64,000 nt of DNA. Source: Streptomyces formicae. Its GTDB lineage: Bacteria; Actinomycetota; Actinomycetes; Streptomycetales; Streptomycetaceae. The stretch lies in assembly GCF_002556545.1 (NCBI RefSeq), contig NZ_CP022685.1, positions 8,286,001 through 8,350,000 on the forward strand, given 5' to 3'. Each line of letters starts with the position of its first letter. Positions within the stretch are counted from its first letter, which is position 1. Both the position numbers and the translations under genes were made by a program. Below are positions 49,862 to 58,346 of this stretch, piece after piece. The notes below the pieces were generated by a model. It saw only the letters and a list, made by a program, of their open reading frames with translations, was not told the origin of the DNA and made no database searches.

Positions 49862-51050
49862 GCGTTGTGCCTCCCGGCGGGGGAGGCGGGGCGCGGGGCG
49901 TCTGCGAGGTGCCTTGGGTGGTGAGTGGCGTCTGCGAGGTGCCCTGGGTGGTGAGTCACGCCTGCGCGTGAGGCGGCCTGCGTGGTGAGTCGCGTCTGCG
50001 AGGTGCCCCGCGTGGCGAGTCACGCCTGCGAGGCGGCCTGCGTGGAGGGTCACGTCTTCGCGTGAGGGGGCCTGGGTGGTGAGTCAGGTCTGAGCGTGTG
50101 TCGGCCCGCATGGAGAGTCACGCCTCCGCGTGTGTCGGCCGGTATGGCGAGCCACGCTGCGTGTGAGGCGGCCCGCATGGAGAGTCACGCCTCCGCGTGT
50201 GCCGGCGCGTATGGCGAACCACGCTGCGTGTGAGGCGGCCTGCGCGAAGAGACACGCTGCGCGTGAGGCGGCCCGTATGGCGAGCCACGCCTGCATGCGT
50301 GTCGGCCCGCGTGGCGAGCCGCCTCGCACCGTCGACCCGCCCCCGCTCGACTGGTGCCGGTCCTCGACCGGTGCCCGCCCCCACCTCACCCCCCCACTAC
50401 GCCCCGACCTCGCCCTGCCCCGCCAGCCCTTCGGCGGCCGTGCGGCGGCCGACCGCCCGCCCCCGGCGGGGAAGCCCCCGTACCGTCCCCGCCGCAGCCG
50501 CATGACGCCGCATCGGCGCCCGGCCGCGTCCCCGGACGGCTGTCCACGTCTCCCGGCGCGTCGAGCCGAAGACCCGCGTCAATTCGCCGTACGCGGCGGA
50601 GGGTTCTTCGAGCGCCGCGCGTTGACGCCCTGCCCGGGCGGGGCCTCCGCGTCCCCGTCCGCGGGGCAGTCGCCGAGGACGGGGACCCCCGGCGGGCAGC
50701 CGTACCGCGGCGCGGAGGCGCTCGCGCGGCGTGAATACCCGGCGTACGCAAGGCGCTGCCCGTCCGAGCCCTCCGACCGCGAGGCGACGCGCCGCCGATG
50801 CCCGAACGAGGTGGGAATCGCACCTGCGTACGAGGCTAATCGGACCCCCGTGCGAGGCGTCATACCAGAGCGGGACGCTGCCCCGCCGACTTTGTCAACT
50901 GCCCACCGCACATGATGCGTTGCCGACTACCGTGAGTGGCCGTCGGGCGACGCAGGGATCACATCGCGGACCTGCCGACCGGCACGGCGATGCCGCAATC
51001 AGGAGTCGGGCCGATCCCTGGACCCCCGTCGCAACGTACCGAGGACGCAG
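49862..51050. other. Long non-coding region with repeat array
   Basis: These 1,189 bases lie between the MBL-fold gene and the conservon. The first part (about 49906-50335) is a degenerate tandem repeat. The remainder (about 50340-51050) is GC-rich sequence with scattered open frames lacking ribosome sites and recognisable domains. It probably includes the cvn promoter near its right end, but I could not define it. Confidence 0.6.
49906..50335. repeat. Degenerate tandem repeat of about 13 units, 30-34 bp, with small hairpins
   Basis: Units follow the pattern GCGTGAGGCGGCCYGCRTGG, then nGAGTCACGCCTGC, with 30-, 33- and 34-base variants. About thirteen copies run head to tail. At many unit junctions TCACGC or CACGC is followed, after three or four bases, by GCGTGA or GCGTG, giving a row of 5-6-bp stems with tiny loops (for example near 49955-49970). 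Spacing is too regular and spacers too similar for CRISPR. Open frames through it encode only Arg/His/Pro-rich repeats on either strand, with no ribosome site. Confidence 0.75.
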
Positions 51051-52949
51051 ATGTCTCACCTTCGCGCACCCGCCGCACGCGCAGACCGCCGTGAGGGCGG
51101 GCGGCACGGCAGGCCGGGCAGCCGCGCCGCCACGCTGCCCGAGACCCACATACGGCCCCTGCTCCTGCGCATCGCGGTGCTGCCCGCCGTCGCCGTGGGC
51201 CTGAGCGCCTGCGCGGCCGTGCTGTTCACGCTCCGCTCGACCGGCACGCGGCCGGGCCCCGCCCTGCTGGCCGTGCTCGCCGCCGCCACCGTGGTCGGCC
51301 TCTCCGGCATCGTGATCGCCGCGGTGGCCGCCGACCGCGCCGCGCGCTCCCTGCGCGACCGGGTCGGCGTGCTGCGCCGTGCCACCGCGCGCGGCCAGGC
51401 CGACCTGCGCGGCGTCGTGGAGAAGCTGCGCCGCGGTGACCAGCCGCCCGCCCCCAGACCCACCCGTCACACCCGCCCCGGCGGCGACGAATTCGACCTG
51501 CTGTCCGACGAGTTGAACCGCGCCCACGACACCGCCGTCGACGCCGTCGTCCAGGCGGCCCAGCTCTCCAGCCAGGCGGGCAGCGAACAGAAGGTCGAGG
51601 TCTTCGTCAACCTCGCCCGGCGCCTCCAGTCGCTGGTGCACCGCGAGATCTCCCTGCTCGACGACATGGAGAACGAGGTGGAGGACCCCGAGCTGCTCAA
51701 GGGCCTCTTCCACGTCGACCACCTGGCGACCCGCATCCGCAGGCACGCCGAGAACCTCGCCGTGCTCGGCGGCGCCGTCTCACGCCGCCAGTGGAGCAAT
51801 CCGGTCTCCATGACCGAGGTGATGCGCTCCGCGATCGCCGAGGTCGAGCAGTACTCACGGGTCAAGCTGGTGCCGCCGATCGACGGCACGCTGCGCGGGC
51901 ACGCGGTGGCCGACGTCATCCACCTGCTCGCCGAACTCGTCGAGAACGCCACCGTGTTCTCCGCGCCCCACACCCAAGTGCTGCTCCGCGCCAACCTCGT
52001 GACGGCGGGACTCGCCGTCGAGGTGGAGGACCGGGGCCTCGGTATGCCCCTCGCCGAGCAGAGCAAGATGAACCGGCTGCTCGCCGACCCCGACCAGGTC
52101 AATGTCGCCAGCCTGTTGCAGGACGGGCGGATCGGCCTCTTCGTGGTCTCCGCGCTCGCCCGCAGGCACGGCGTCGCGGTCCGGCTCCAGACCAACATCT
52201 ACGGCGGTGTGCAGGCCGTACTGATCGTGCCGCAGGAGCTGCTCGGCGCCGAGCAGCAGGTGGAGACCGCCGAGCGGCGGCGCCCGGCGGCGGACGAGAC
52301 GGCGGCGCGGGGGGCGGGATCCCCCGGGGACGTACGACGGGACGCGCCCGTGCCTCCGCCGAGCGGGGCGCCCGACGGAGCGCCCCCGCGCCACGCGGCC
52401 CAGGCCGCTCCCGTCGCCCCTGTCCCCCCTGTCGCCCCGGTCACGCACGCCGCGCACGCCGCACCCGCTCCGGCCCCCGCCCCACGGCCCGAGCCCGTCG
52501 CGGTCCCCGTGCGGCCGCACCAGGACCTGTCAGGACGCGAGCGGGAGCCAGGGCGTGCCGCCGACGGCACGGGACCCGCGCCGCTGCCCGTGCGCGGACG
52601 CGGCGCGCGGCCGACGCCCGCCGACGCCGTGCCCGGCATCCGCCCCACGGACCGGGCGATCGCCGACGAGCACGCGGGCACGCTCCCGACCCCCCGCAAC
52701 GGCGTGGTGCGCGGCCGGGTCGGCAAGCCCCAACTGCCCAAGCGGCGCGCCCAGGAACACCTCGCGCCCCAGCTGCGCGACGCCCCGGCGCCGCGCCCCG
52801 ACGGAGAGCACCTCGTCGGCCACGACCCGGGTCTGATGGCCGCGTTCCAGCGCGGCATCGGCCTCGCCCAGGCACAGGACGTCCGCGGCCCCACCCCCGG
52901 GGAGCACGGGTCCGGCGTCCCGCACGACGGGAGCGAACAAGGCGGCTGA
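51051..52949 (+). CDS. cvnA: Conservon sensor kinase CvnA
   Basis: A 632-residue membrane histidine-kinase-like protein. Two transmembrane helices lie near residues 36-60 and 70-92. A DHp-like region contains 'LFHVDHLATRIRRHAENLAV', and the ATPase domain has N-box 'HLLAELVENATVFSAP', G1 'VEDRGLGMP' and G2 'DGRIGLFVVSALARRHG'. The last 220 residues are a Pro/Ala-rich disordered tail. It heads a four- or five-gene conservon; Cvn complexes link a kinase-like protein to a small GTPase, and some affect development and antibiotic production. The shortened N-terminus lacks a large extracellular sensor. Confidence 0.88.
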   Translation: MSHLRAPAARADRREGGRHGRPGSRAATLPETHIRPLLLRIAVLPAVAVGLSACAAVLFTLRSTGTRPGPALLAVLAAATVVGLSGIVIAAVAADRAARSLRDRVGVLRRATARGQADLRGVVEKLRRGDQPPAPRPTRHTRPGGDEFDLLSDELNRAHDTAVDAVVQAAQLSSQAGSEQKVEVFVNLARRLQSLVHREISLLDDMENEVEDPELLKGLFHVDHLATRIRRHAENLAVLGGAVSRRQWSNPVSMTEVMRSAIAEVEQYSRVKLVPPIDGTLRGHAVADVIHLLAELVENATVFSAPHTQVLLRANLVTAGLAVEVEDRGLGMPLAEQSKMNRLLADPDQVNVASLLQDGRIGLFVVSALARRHGVAVRLQTNIYGGVQAVLIVPQELLGAEQQVETAERRRPAADETAARGAGSPGDVRRDAPVPPPSGAPDGAPPRHAAQAAPVAPVPPVAPVTHAAHAAPAPAPAPRPEPVAVPVRPHQDLSGREREPGRAADGTGPAPLPVRGRGARPTPADAVPGIRPTDRAIADEHAGTLPTPRNGVVRGRVGKPQLPKRRAQEHLAPQLRDAPAPRPDGEHLVGHDPGLMAAFQRGIGLAQAQDVRGPTPGEHGSGVPHDGSEQGG

Positions 52950-53048
52950 CCCGCGCACCACTACGCCCGATCACCCCCCACGACCTCTGCCGAGGCGGAG
53001 TGCCGACGCAGACCTACGTACGTTCGTACCCCAAGGAGTCGATCCACC

Positions 53049-53483
53049 ATGGCGAGCGATGTGCCGACCGGCCATGTATCCGATCTCGACTGGCTGATGA
53101 GCGGCCTCGTGCAGCGCGTGCCGCACACCCACAGCGCCGTCCTGCTCTCCTCCGACGGACTCGTGAAGTCGGTGCACGGCCTCGACCAGGACAGCGCCGA
53201 CCACATGGCGGCCCTCGCCTCGGGGCTCTACTCGCTGGGGCGCAGCGCGGGCGTCCGCTTCGGGGACGGCGGGGACGTCCGCCAGGTCGTCGTGGAGCTG
53301 GACTCCACCCTCCTGTTCGTCTCCACCGCGGGCTCGGGCACCTGTCTCGCCGTGCTCGCGGGCCGGGACGCGGACGCGGCCGTCCTCGGTTACGAGATGG
53401 CGATGCTGGTCAAGAGCGTGCGCCCGTACCTGATCACCGCGCCCCGGCAGCCCGCCGGCGAACCCGCTCCGATGAGGCATTGA
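53049..53483 (+). CDS. cvnB: Conservon roadblock/LC7 protein CvnB
   Basis: A 144-residue roadblock/LC7-domain protein ('LDWLMSGLVQRVPHTHSAVLL', 'SADHMAALASGLYSLGRSAG'), the typical second member of a conservon. Such proteins act as scaffolds or regulators of the partner GTPase. A 99-bp gap separates it from cvnA, and only two bases separate it from cvnC. AAGGAG lies about 13 bases upstream of ATG 53049. Confidence 0.92.
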   Translation: MASDVPTGHVSDLDWLMSGLVQRVPHTHSAVLLSSDGLVKSVHGLDQDSADHMAALASGLYSLGRSAGVRFGDGGDVRQVVVELDSTLLFVSTAGSGTCLAVLAGRDADAAVLGYEMAMLVKSVRPYLITAPRQPAGEPAPMRH

Positions 53484-53485
53484 CC

Positions 53486-53857
53486 ATGGCGGCCCCGCAC
53501 GACGGGCCCTGGCTCGACGACGCCGCGGGGCGGCTCGTCCGCCCCTACACCGTCAGCAACGGGCGGACCAGACCGACCAGCCGACTCGACCTGCTCTCCC
53601 AGGTGATGGCCACCGGGGCGGCCCCCATCGGCTACCTCGGACCCGAACACTCCACGGCCATCGGCCTGTGCGAGGCGCCCAGATCGGTCGCCGAGATCGC
53701 GGCGCAGCTGAAGCTGCCCGCGGTCGTCACCAAAGTGATCCTCTCGGATCTCATCGACTGCGGGGCCCTCACCACGAAGGCCCCGGACTTCTACCACAAC
53801 CCCACTGACCGGTCCCTGTTGGAGGCAGTGCTCGATGGATTACGACGACAGCTCTGA
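53486..53857 (+). CDS. cvnC: Conservon DUF742 protein CvnC
   Basis: A 123-residue DUF742 protein with 'RLVRPYTVSNGRTRPT' near its N-terminus and a winged-helix-like 'RSVAEIAAQLKLPAVVTKVILSDLI'. This is the standard third gene of conservons; the winged-helix region suggests nucleic-acid or protein binding. ATG 53486 lies three bases after the cvnB stop, and the gene overlaps cvnD by 23 bp. Confidence 0.92.
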   Translation: MAAPHDGPWLDDAAGRLVRPYTVSNGRTRPTSRLDLLSQVMATGAAPIGYLGPEHSTAIGLCEAPRSVAEIAAQLKLPAVVTKVILSDLIDCGALTTKAPDFYHNPTDRSLLEAVLDGLRRQL

Positions 53858-54428
53858 CCCCTTCCCCACCGCACTGAAGATCTTGGTCGCGGGTGGCTTC
53901 GGGGTCGGCAAGACCACCTTCGTGGGCGCGGTCAGCGAGATCGCGCCGCTGAGTACGGAGGAGTTGCTCACCACGGTCAGCGAGGCCACCGACGACCTCT
54001 CGGGCGTGGAGAACAAGACCACGACGACCGTCGCCATGGACTTCGGACGGATCACACTCGACCCGGAGCACGTGCTCTACCTCTTCGGCACGCCGGGGCA
54101 GGAGCGCTTCTGGTTCATGTGGGACGAACTCTCCGAAGGCGCGCTCGGCGCGGTGGTGCTCGCCGACACACGACGTCTGGAGGACTGCTTCGCCGCCGTG
54201 GACTTCTTCGAACAGCGCGGCATGGGCTTCATCGTGGCGATCAACGAGTTCGACGGCGCCCACCGCTACGAGCCCGACGAGGTCCGCTCCGCCATCGACC
54301 TCGACCCCCACGTGCCCGTGGTGCGCTGCGACGCACGGATCTCGAGCTCCGGGATCCAGACGCTCCTGACCCTCGTCAAGCATCTGCTCAACCATGCCCC
54401 GGCGCCGAGTTATGGAGCACACACGTGA
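53835..54428 (+). CDS. cvnD: Conservon small GTPase CvnD
   Basis: A 197-residue Ras-like/MglA-type GTPase. The P-loop is 'VAGGFGVGKTTFVGAVSEI', switch II carries 'YLFGTPGQERFWFMWDELSEG', and the base-recognition region is 'FIVAINEFDGAHRYEPDEV' (NxxD-like). It is the effector member of the conservon. Its TGA overlaps the ATG of the following GAF gene (TGATG), so the fifth gene belongs to the same unit. Confidence 0.93.
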   Translation: MDYDDSSDPFPTALKILVAGGFGVGKTTFVGAVSEIAPLSTEELLTTVSEATDDLSGVENKTTTTVAMDFGRITLDPEHVLYLFGTPGQERFWFMWDELSEGALGAVVLADTRRLEDCFAAVDFFEQRGMGFIVAINEFDGAHRYEPDEVRSAIDLDPHVPVVRCDARISSSGIQTLLTLVKHLLNHAPAPSYGAHT

Positions 54429-54961
54429 TGTACGACCCGACCGCGCACCTGTTGCTCACCCCCGTCGACAAGGAGGCGCCCGCACGGGTGCGGCGGTTGC
54501 GCGGTCTCGGGCTCGGACAGCGTGCCGACCCGGCCCTCGACCTGTTCGCCGACCGGCTCGCCGAGCTGACCGGCGCGCCCTACTCCATGGTCAACTTCAT
54601 CGGCGAGGAGCGGCAGTTCTTCGCGGGTCTGCACACCCCGCAGGGCCCGTGCGGCGACGACTGCCGGTTCATGGCCCGCGACTACGGCTACTGCCCGCAC
54701 GTGGTGGCGCGCCGCAAGGCCCTCGTCCTCGAGGACGTCCGCGACTATCCGCGGTTCGCGGGCAATCCCGTGGTGGACGAGATCGGCATCCGCTCCTATC
54801 TGGGGGCGCCCCTCATCGACCGTACGGGGGTGGTGCTCGGCACCGTCTGTGTCGTCGACGTCGAGCCGCGGCCCTGGGGGCGGGCCGGGCTCGACACGAT
54901 CAAGACGATGGCCGCCGAACTCGTCGGGCAGATCCACCGCCGCGAGGACGGCGGGATCTGA
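54428..54961 (+). CDS. GAF domain-containing protein (fifth conservon gene)
   Basis: A 177-residue protein that is almost entirely one GAF domain ('LAELTGAPYSMVNFIGEERQ', 'VARRKALVLEDVRDYPRFAG', 'RSYLGAPLIDRTGVVLGTVC'). 'GPCGDDCRFMARDYGYCPHVV' contains three Cys and a His that could bind a metal, cofactor or redox signal. Coupling to cvnD suggests it provides a cytoplasmic sensory input for the conservon. It converges on the DUF2264 gene with a six-base gap. Confidence 0.86.
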   Translation: MYDPTAHLLLTPVDKEAPARVRRLRGLGLGQRADPALDLFADRLAELTGAPYSMVNFIGEERQFFAGLHTPQGPCGDDCRFMARDYGYCPHVVARRKALVLEDVRDYPRFAGNPVVDEIGIRSYLGAPLIDRTGVVLGTVCVVDVEPRPWGRAGLDTIKTMAAELVGQIHRREDGGI

Positions 54962-54967
54962 CCGTGC

Positions 54968-56851
54968 TCACAGGAGCAGTTCGACCCCGTCGGGGAAGCG
55001 GACACGGACGACGCCGTCGTCGTCGACGGCGCAGCTGACGGAGTCGCGCAGCGCCTGCGGCTCGACCGTGTCACCGGACAGCGCGACGAGCGTGACGTGC
55101 ACGCTGTCGGCGCCGGGTCGGTGGGCGCAGGACAGGAACGGGGTCGCCGAGTGCGGTCCGTACGCGTTGGCCGCCACCTCGCGGGCGATCCCGGCCCGGT
55201 CGTCCCAGCCGTGCAGCGCGATCACGGCGCTGGTCAGCCCCGACTCCGTACGCGTCAGGGCCCAGCCGGGGCCCGACTCCGCGTGCGGCCGCGTCGCGTC
55301 GGCCACCGGGTGCCCGCCCTCGCGCACGGCGAGCTCCGCGGGGGCCTGTACGCGGTGTACGCGGATCTCCCAGGGGCCGTGCAGCGCACTGGTCGTCCGG
55401 ATGGGGAACTCGCCTTCCAGGTGGGGCAGTTGTGCGTCGTGCCGGGAGGACGCGACGCGCCCCTCGCAGCTCAGCGGGTGGATGCGGCGGCGGCGCGAGG
55501 CGGTGCCGTCCGGTGCGACGAGCGCGAAGTGGCCGTCCACGGCACGCTCCCACGCGCGCGTGGCCGTCTCCGGGGCGGTCGCCGTGGAGTAGCCGAACTT
55601 GGCGTAGTGCGGGTCGTCCTGGGCGGGGCCTTCGAGGGGATTGTGGTCGCTGCCGTGGTTGACCAGGCGCACGATGCCGTCGTGCCGGGTGCCGTGCAGG
55701 AGCCAGCCGGGCTGGGGGAGCGCCGTGTACCGGTCGGACTCCTCGACGGGCAGCGGCACTTCGCGCTCGGTCCACACCGGGTGGTCGGCCGGGAGCAGCA
55801 GGCCGAGGAAGCCCTTGCTCGCCCAGTACGGGGACGCGGGGCCCGAGTACGCCTGGGTGGCCGAAAGGAACGTGCCGTACCAGCCGAGCGGCAGCAGGCC
55901 CCGCTCGTCGGGGACGCCGCGCTCCACGAAGTGCCGCGCGGTGCCGGAGGCGAGCCGCCGGGTCAGTCCCGGCGCGAGCGGGGTGCACTCCGCGAGGGCG
56001 CCCATCCACACGGGCGCCGCGGCGGCGAACCGGTACGTCAGGGAGCGCCCCTGGTGGACGGGGGCGCCGTCGCCGCCGAAGAAGTGCGGGTAGGTGGTGA
56101 GGAACTGGGTGAGGCGTTCGCGGTAGACCTTGCCGCGCCCGTCGTCGTCCGCACCGGCCATGCGCGCCCACAGCAGCGGGTAGAGGTGCATGGCCCAGCC
56201 GATGTAGTAGTCGAAGTTGCGTCCGTCGCCGTCGCTGTACCAGCCGTCGCCCCGGTACCAGTCCTCGATGCGGTCCAGGCCGCCGTCGATGTCCGACCGG
56301 CTGTGGGGGGCGCCGACCGAGGCGAGGAACTGCTCGGACACCACTTGGAAGAGGCGCCAGTTGTTGTCCCAGGTCCGGCCCCCGACGAAGCCGGAGAACC
56401 AGTCGACCACCCGCTCCTGGACCCGGGTGTCGAGCTGGTCCCAGATCCAGGGGCGGGTCTCGTACAGGCCGATGGCGATCGAGGCGGCCTCCACCATCTG
56501 CTGGGAGCAGTCGGTGAGTTCGGGCCACGCCTCGCCGCTGGAGCGGTCCGTGCCCGTTGTCAGACCCCGCGCGTAGCGTTCGACGAGGCGGGGATCCACC
56601 TCGCCGCCCGCTCCCGCGATCCGGAAGGAGGCGAGGAGGAAGGACCGCGCGTACCCTTCGAGGCCGTCCGACACGACGCCCGACCAGCTGTTGCGTCCCG
56701 GCAGGCGGTACTGCGCGAAGCCCGGCGTCGCGTAGGGGACGAGGGCGTCCAACTGCCGGTCGGCGAGCGCCTCCCAGTGCGCCCTGGTCCAGCCGGTGAG
56801 CGGGGACAGGACGCGGTCGGTGGGCGGCAGGTGCAGGTGCGGTGCGGGCAT
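54968..56851 (-). CDS. DUF2264 domain-containing protein
   Basis: A 627-residue protein of the DUF2264 family. The N-terminal two-thirds is an (alpha/alpha)-barrel-like region with 'WDNNWRLFQVVSEQFLASVG', 'GDGWYSDGDGRNFDYYIGWA' and 'WASKGFLGLLLPADHPVW'; a C-terminal beta-sandwich follows. The fold resembles polysaccharide lyases and unsaturated glucuronyl hydrolases, so a role in degrading plant or microbial polysaccharide is inferred. There is no signal peptide. A LacI-type operator lies about 105 bases upstream of the start, and the LacI gene precedes it on the same strand. Confidence 0.85.
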   Translation of the reverse strand: MPAPHLHLPPTDRVLSPLTGWTRAHWEALADRQLDALVPYATPGFAQYRLPGRNSWSGVVSDGLEGYARSFLLASFRIAGAGGEVDPRLVERYARGLTTGTDRSSGEAWPELTDCSQQMVEAASIAIGLYETRPWIWDQLDTRVQERVVDWFSGFVGGRTWDNNWRLFQVVSEQFLASVGAPHSRSDIDGGLDRIEDWYRGDGWYSDGDGRNFDYYIGWAMHLYPLLWARMAGADDDGRGKVYRERLTQFLTTYPHFFGGDGAPVHQGRSLTYRFAAAAPVWMGALAECTPLAPGLTRRLASGTARHFVERGVPDERGLLPLGWYGTFLSATQAYSGPASPYWASKGFLGLLLPADHPVWTEREVPLPVEESDRYTALPQPGWLLHGTRHDGIVRLVNHGSDHNPLEGPAQDDPHYAKFGYSTATAPETATRAWERAVDGHFALVAPDGTASRRRRIHPLSCEGRVASSRHDAQLPHLEGEFPIRTTSALHGPWEIRVHRVQAPAELAVREGGHPVADATRPHAESGPGWALTRTESGLTSAVIALHGWDDRAGIAREVAANAYGPHSATPFLSCAHRPGADSVHVTLVALSGDTVEPQALRDSVSCAVDDDGVVRVRFPDGVELLL

Positions 56852-56956
56852 GGGGTCCGTAACTCCTGGAGGGGTGATGCGGGTCAGTCGGAGACAGGCG
56901 TGGGCATGTGAACTCCCAGAGGTGTCGGCGGCACACGGGCGATCCCGCGACAGCAT

Positions 56957-56970
56957 GTAAGCGGTTGCTA
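56957..56970. promoter_or_regulatory. LacI-type operator upstream of DUF2264 gene
   Basis: GTAAGCGGTTGCTA overlaps the lacI stop codon and lies about 105 bases before the DUF2264 ATG. Read on the minus strand, GCAACCGCTTAC shares ten of twelve bases with GTAATCGCTTAC at 58321-58332. Both carry the central CG of LacI-family operators. Confidence 0.6.
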
Positions 56971-58122
56971 TCGCGCGCAAGAGGGGCCGGGATCTTTCTC
57001 CGTTCTTTCCGTTCTGGCTGTTCTGGCTGTCCTGGCTGGGGATGGCGTGCGGGCCGCCACCGAGTCGCGTACGACGATGTGTGTGCCGAGCCGCACCCCG
57101 CCGTCGGCCGGGGGCCGCCACGCGTCGGACTCCGCATCCGGCACCGCGCTCCGCACCGCCTGCCGGCCCATCTCCTCCAGCGGTACGTGCACGGTGGTGA
57201 GCCGGGGCCGCAGCGTCGCCGCCGCGGGCACGTCGTCGTACCCGACCAGCGAGATGTCGTCGGGCACGCGGAGCCCGGCCTCCTCGATGGCCTGCGACGC
57301 CCCGATCGCCACCATGTCGTTCGCCGCGAAGACCGCGCTGAACTCCAGCTTCGCGGCGAGGAGTTCGGCCAGCCTGCGATGGCCGAAGGCGGGGCTGAAC
57401 GCCCCGGTGTGCACCAGTTCGGGAGCCGCGGGCACGCCGCGCAGCGCCAGTGCCCTGCGGTGCCCGGCGAGCCGGTCGTGGGTGGTGGAGAGGTTCGGCG
57501 GGCCGCCCAGGTAGAGGACGCGCTCGTGGCCCTGGGTGAGCAGGTGGTCGGTGAGGGCGAAGGCGCCGCCCTCGTTGTCGTACTCCACCGAGAGCGTCGG
57601 CACGTCGCGCCCCACCGACGGCCTGCCGCACAGCACGAGCCTGGCCCCGCCCGCGTGCAGGCTCCGTGCCCTGCGGGCGACTTCACGGGCGTACGCACGG
57701 TCCTGGTGCGCGCCGCCGACCAGGACGACCGCGTCCGCGCGCTGCTCGTGGAGGAGGTCCACGAAGGCGAGTTCGCGCCGCGGGTCGCCGTGGGTGCAGC
57801 AGACCATGCAGAGCCGCCCCGCCTCCGACGCCGCCCGCTCCACGCCGCGGGCGATGTGGGCGAAGAAGGGGTCGACGACGTCGTGCACGATGATGCCGAC
57901 GGTGCGGCTGGAGGTGCCCGCGAGGGCGCGGGCGTGCGCGTTGATCACGTAGCCGAGTTCGTCCACCGCGGCGTGGACGCGGGTGCGGGTGGGTTCGGCT
58001 ACGGGGTAGTTGCCGTTGAGTACGCGGGAGACGGTGGCTGATGAGACGTTGGCTCGTGCCGCGACGTCGGTGATGGTCGCGCGTCGTGTGGGGCTGCTCC
58101 GGTGCGTCGGCGCGTCTGCCAT
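56968..58122 (-). CDS. LacI family transcriptional regulator
   Basis: A 384-residue regulator with the LacI headpiece near residues 14-60 ('ATITDVAARANVSSATVSRVLNGNYPV', shown in part by 'VSSATVSRVLNG') and a periplasmic-binding-protein-like core. That core includes 'VGIIVHDVVDPFFAHIARGV', 'AVFAANDMVAIGASQAIEEAG' and 'ISLVGYDDVPAAATLRP'. The C-terminal 25 residues are a Thr/Arg-rich tail. It lies between the DUF2264 gene and the M1 peptidase operon, each preceded by a matching operator, so it probably represses both. The inducer is presumably a sugar derivative. ATG 58122 follows GGAAGGAC. Confidence 0.9.
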   Translation of the reverse strand: MADAPTHRSSPTRRATITDVAARANVSSATVSRVLNGNYPVAEPTRTRVHAAVDELGYVINAHARALAGTSSRTVGIIVHDVVDPFFAHIARGVERAASEAGRLCMVCCTHGDPRRELAFVDLLHEQRADAVVLVGGAHQDRAYAREVARRARSLHAGGARLVLCGRPSVGRDVPTLSVEYDNEGGAFALTDHLLTQGHERVLYLGGPPNLSTTHDRLAGHRRALALRGVPAAPELVHTGAFSPAFGHRRLAELLAAKLEFSAVFAANDMVAIGASQAIEEAGLRVPDDISLVGYDDVPAAATLRPRLTTVHVPLEEMGRQAVRSAVPDAESDAWRPPADGGVRLGTHIVVRDSVAARTPSPARTARTARTERTEKDPGPSCAR

Positions 58123-58320
58123 GTGCGGTCGTCCTTCCGGTGCGGGTTCGTCGTGGCTTGTCGCGCAGTTCCCCGCGCCCCTTGCGGAGTTCCCCGCGCC
58201 CCTCGACCGGGTCCGCCGCCTCGGCATCGACGGTAAGCGTGTACCGGATTCTGTCCCTGCGCCAGAGAGTCGGAGCGGAAAAGTCCAAGAGCACGGCGCT
58301 CCAGAGGTGTTGACGGGACA

Positions 58321-58332
58321 GTAAGCGATTAC
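58321..58332. promoter_or_regulatory. LacI-type operator upstream of M1 peptidase operon
   Basis: GTAAGCGATTAC, a near-perfect palindrome with a central CG, lies 14 bases upstream of the peptidase start and about 200 bases upstream of the divergent lacI gene. It matches the site at 56957-56970. Confidence 0.6.
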
Positions 58333-58346
58333 TACGTTGCCGCCCC

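Noticed and set aside
49906..50335. CRISPR array
   Set aside because: Unit length varies (30, 33, 34), whole units are similar rather than conserved repeats with unique spacers, and no cas genes are present.
50130..50915. 261-codon open frame through the repeat array
   Set aside because: Its N-terminal part simply translates the hairpin repeats, it has no ribosome site, no recognisable domain and no similarity to known proteins.
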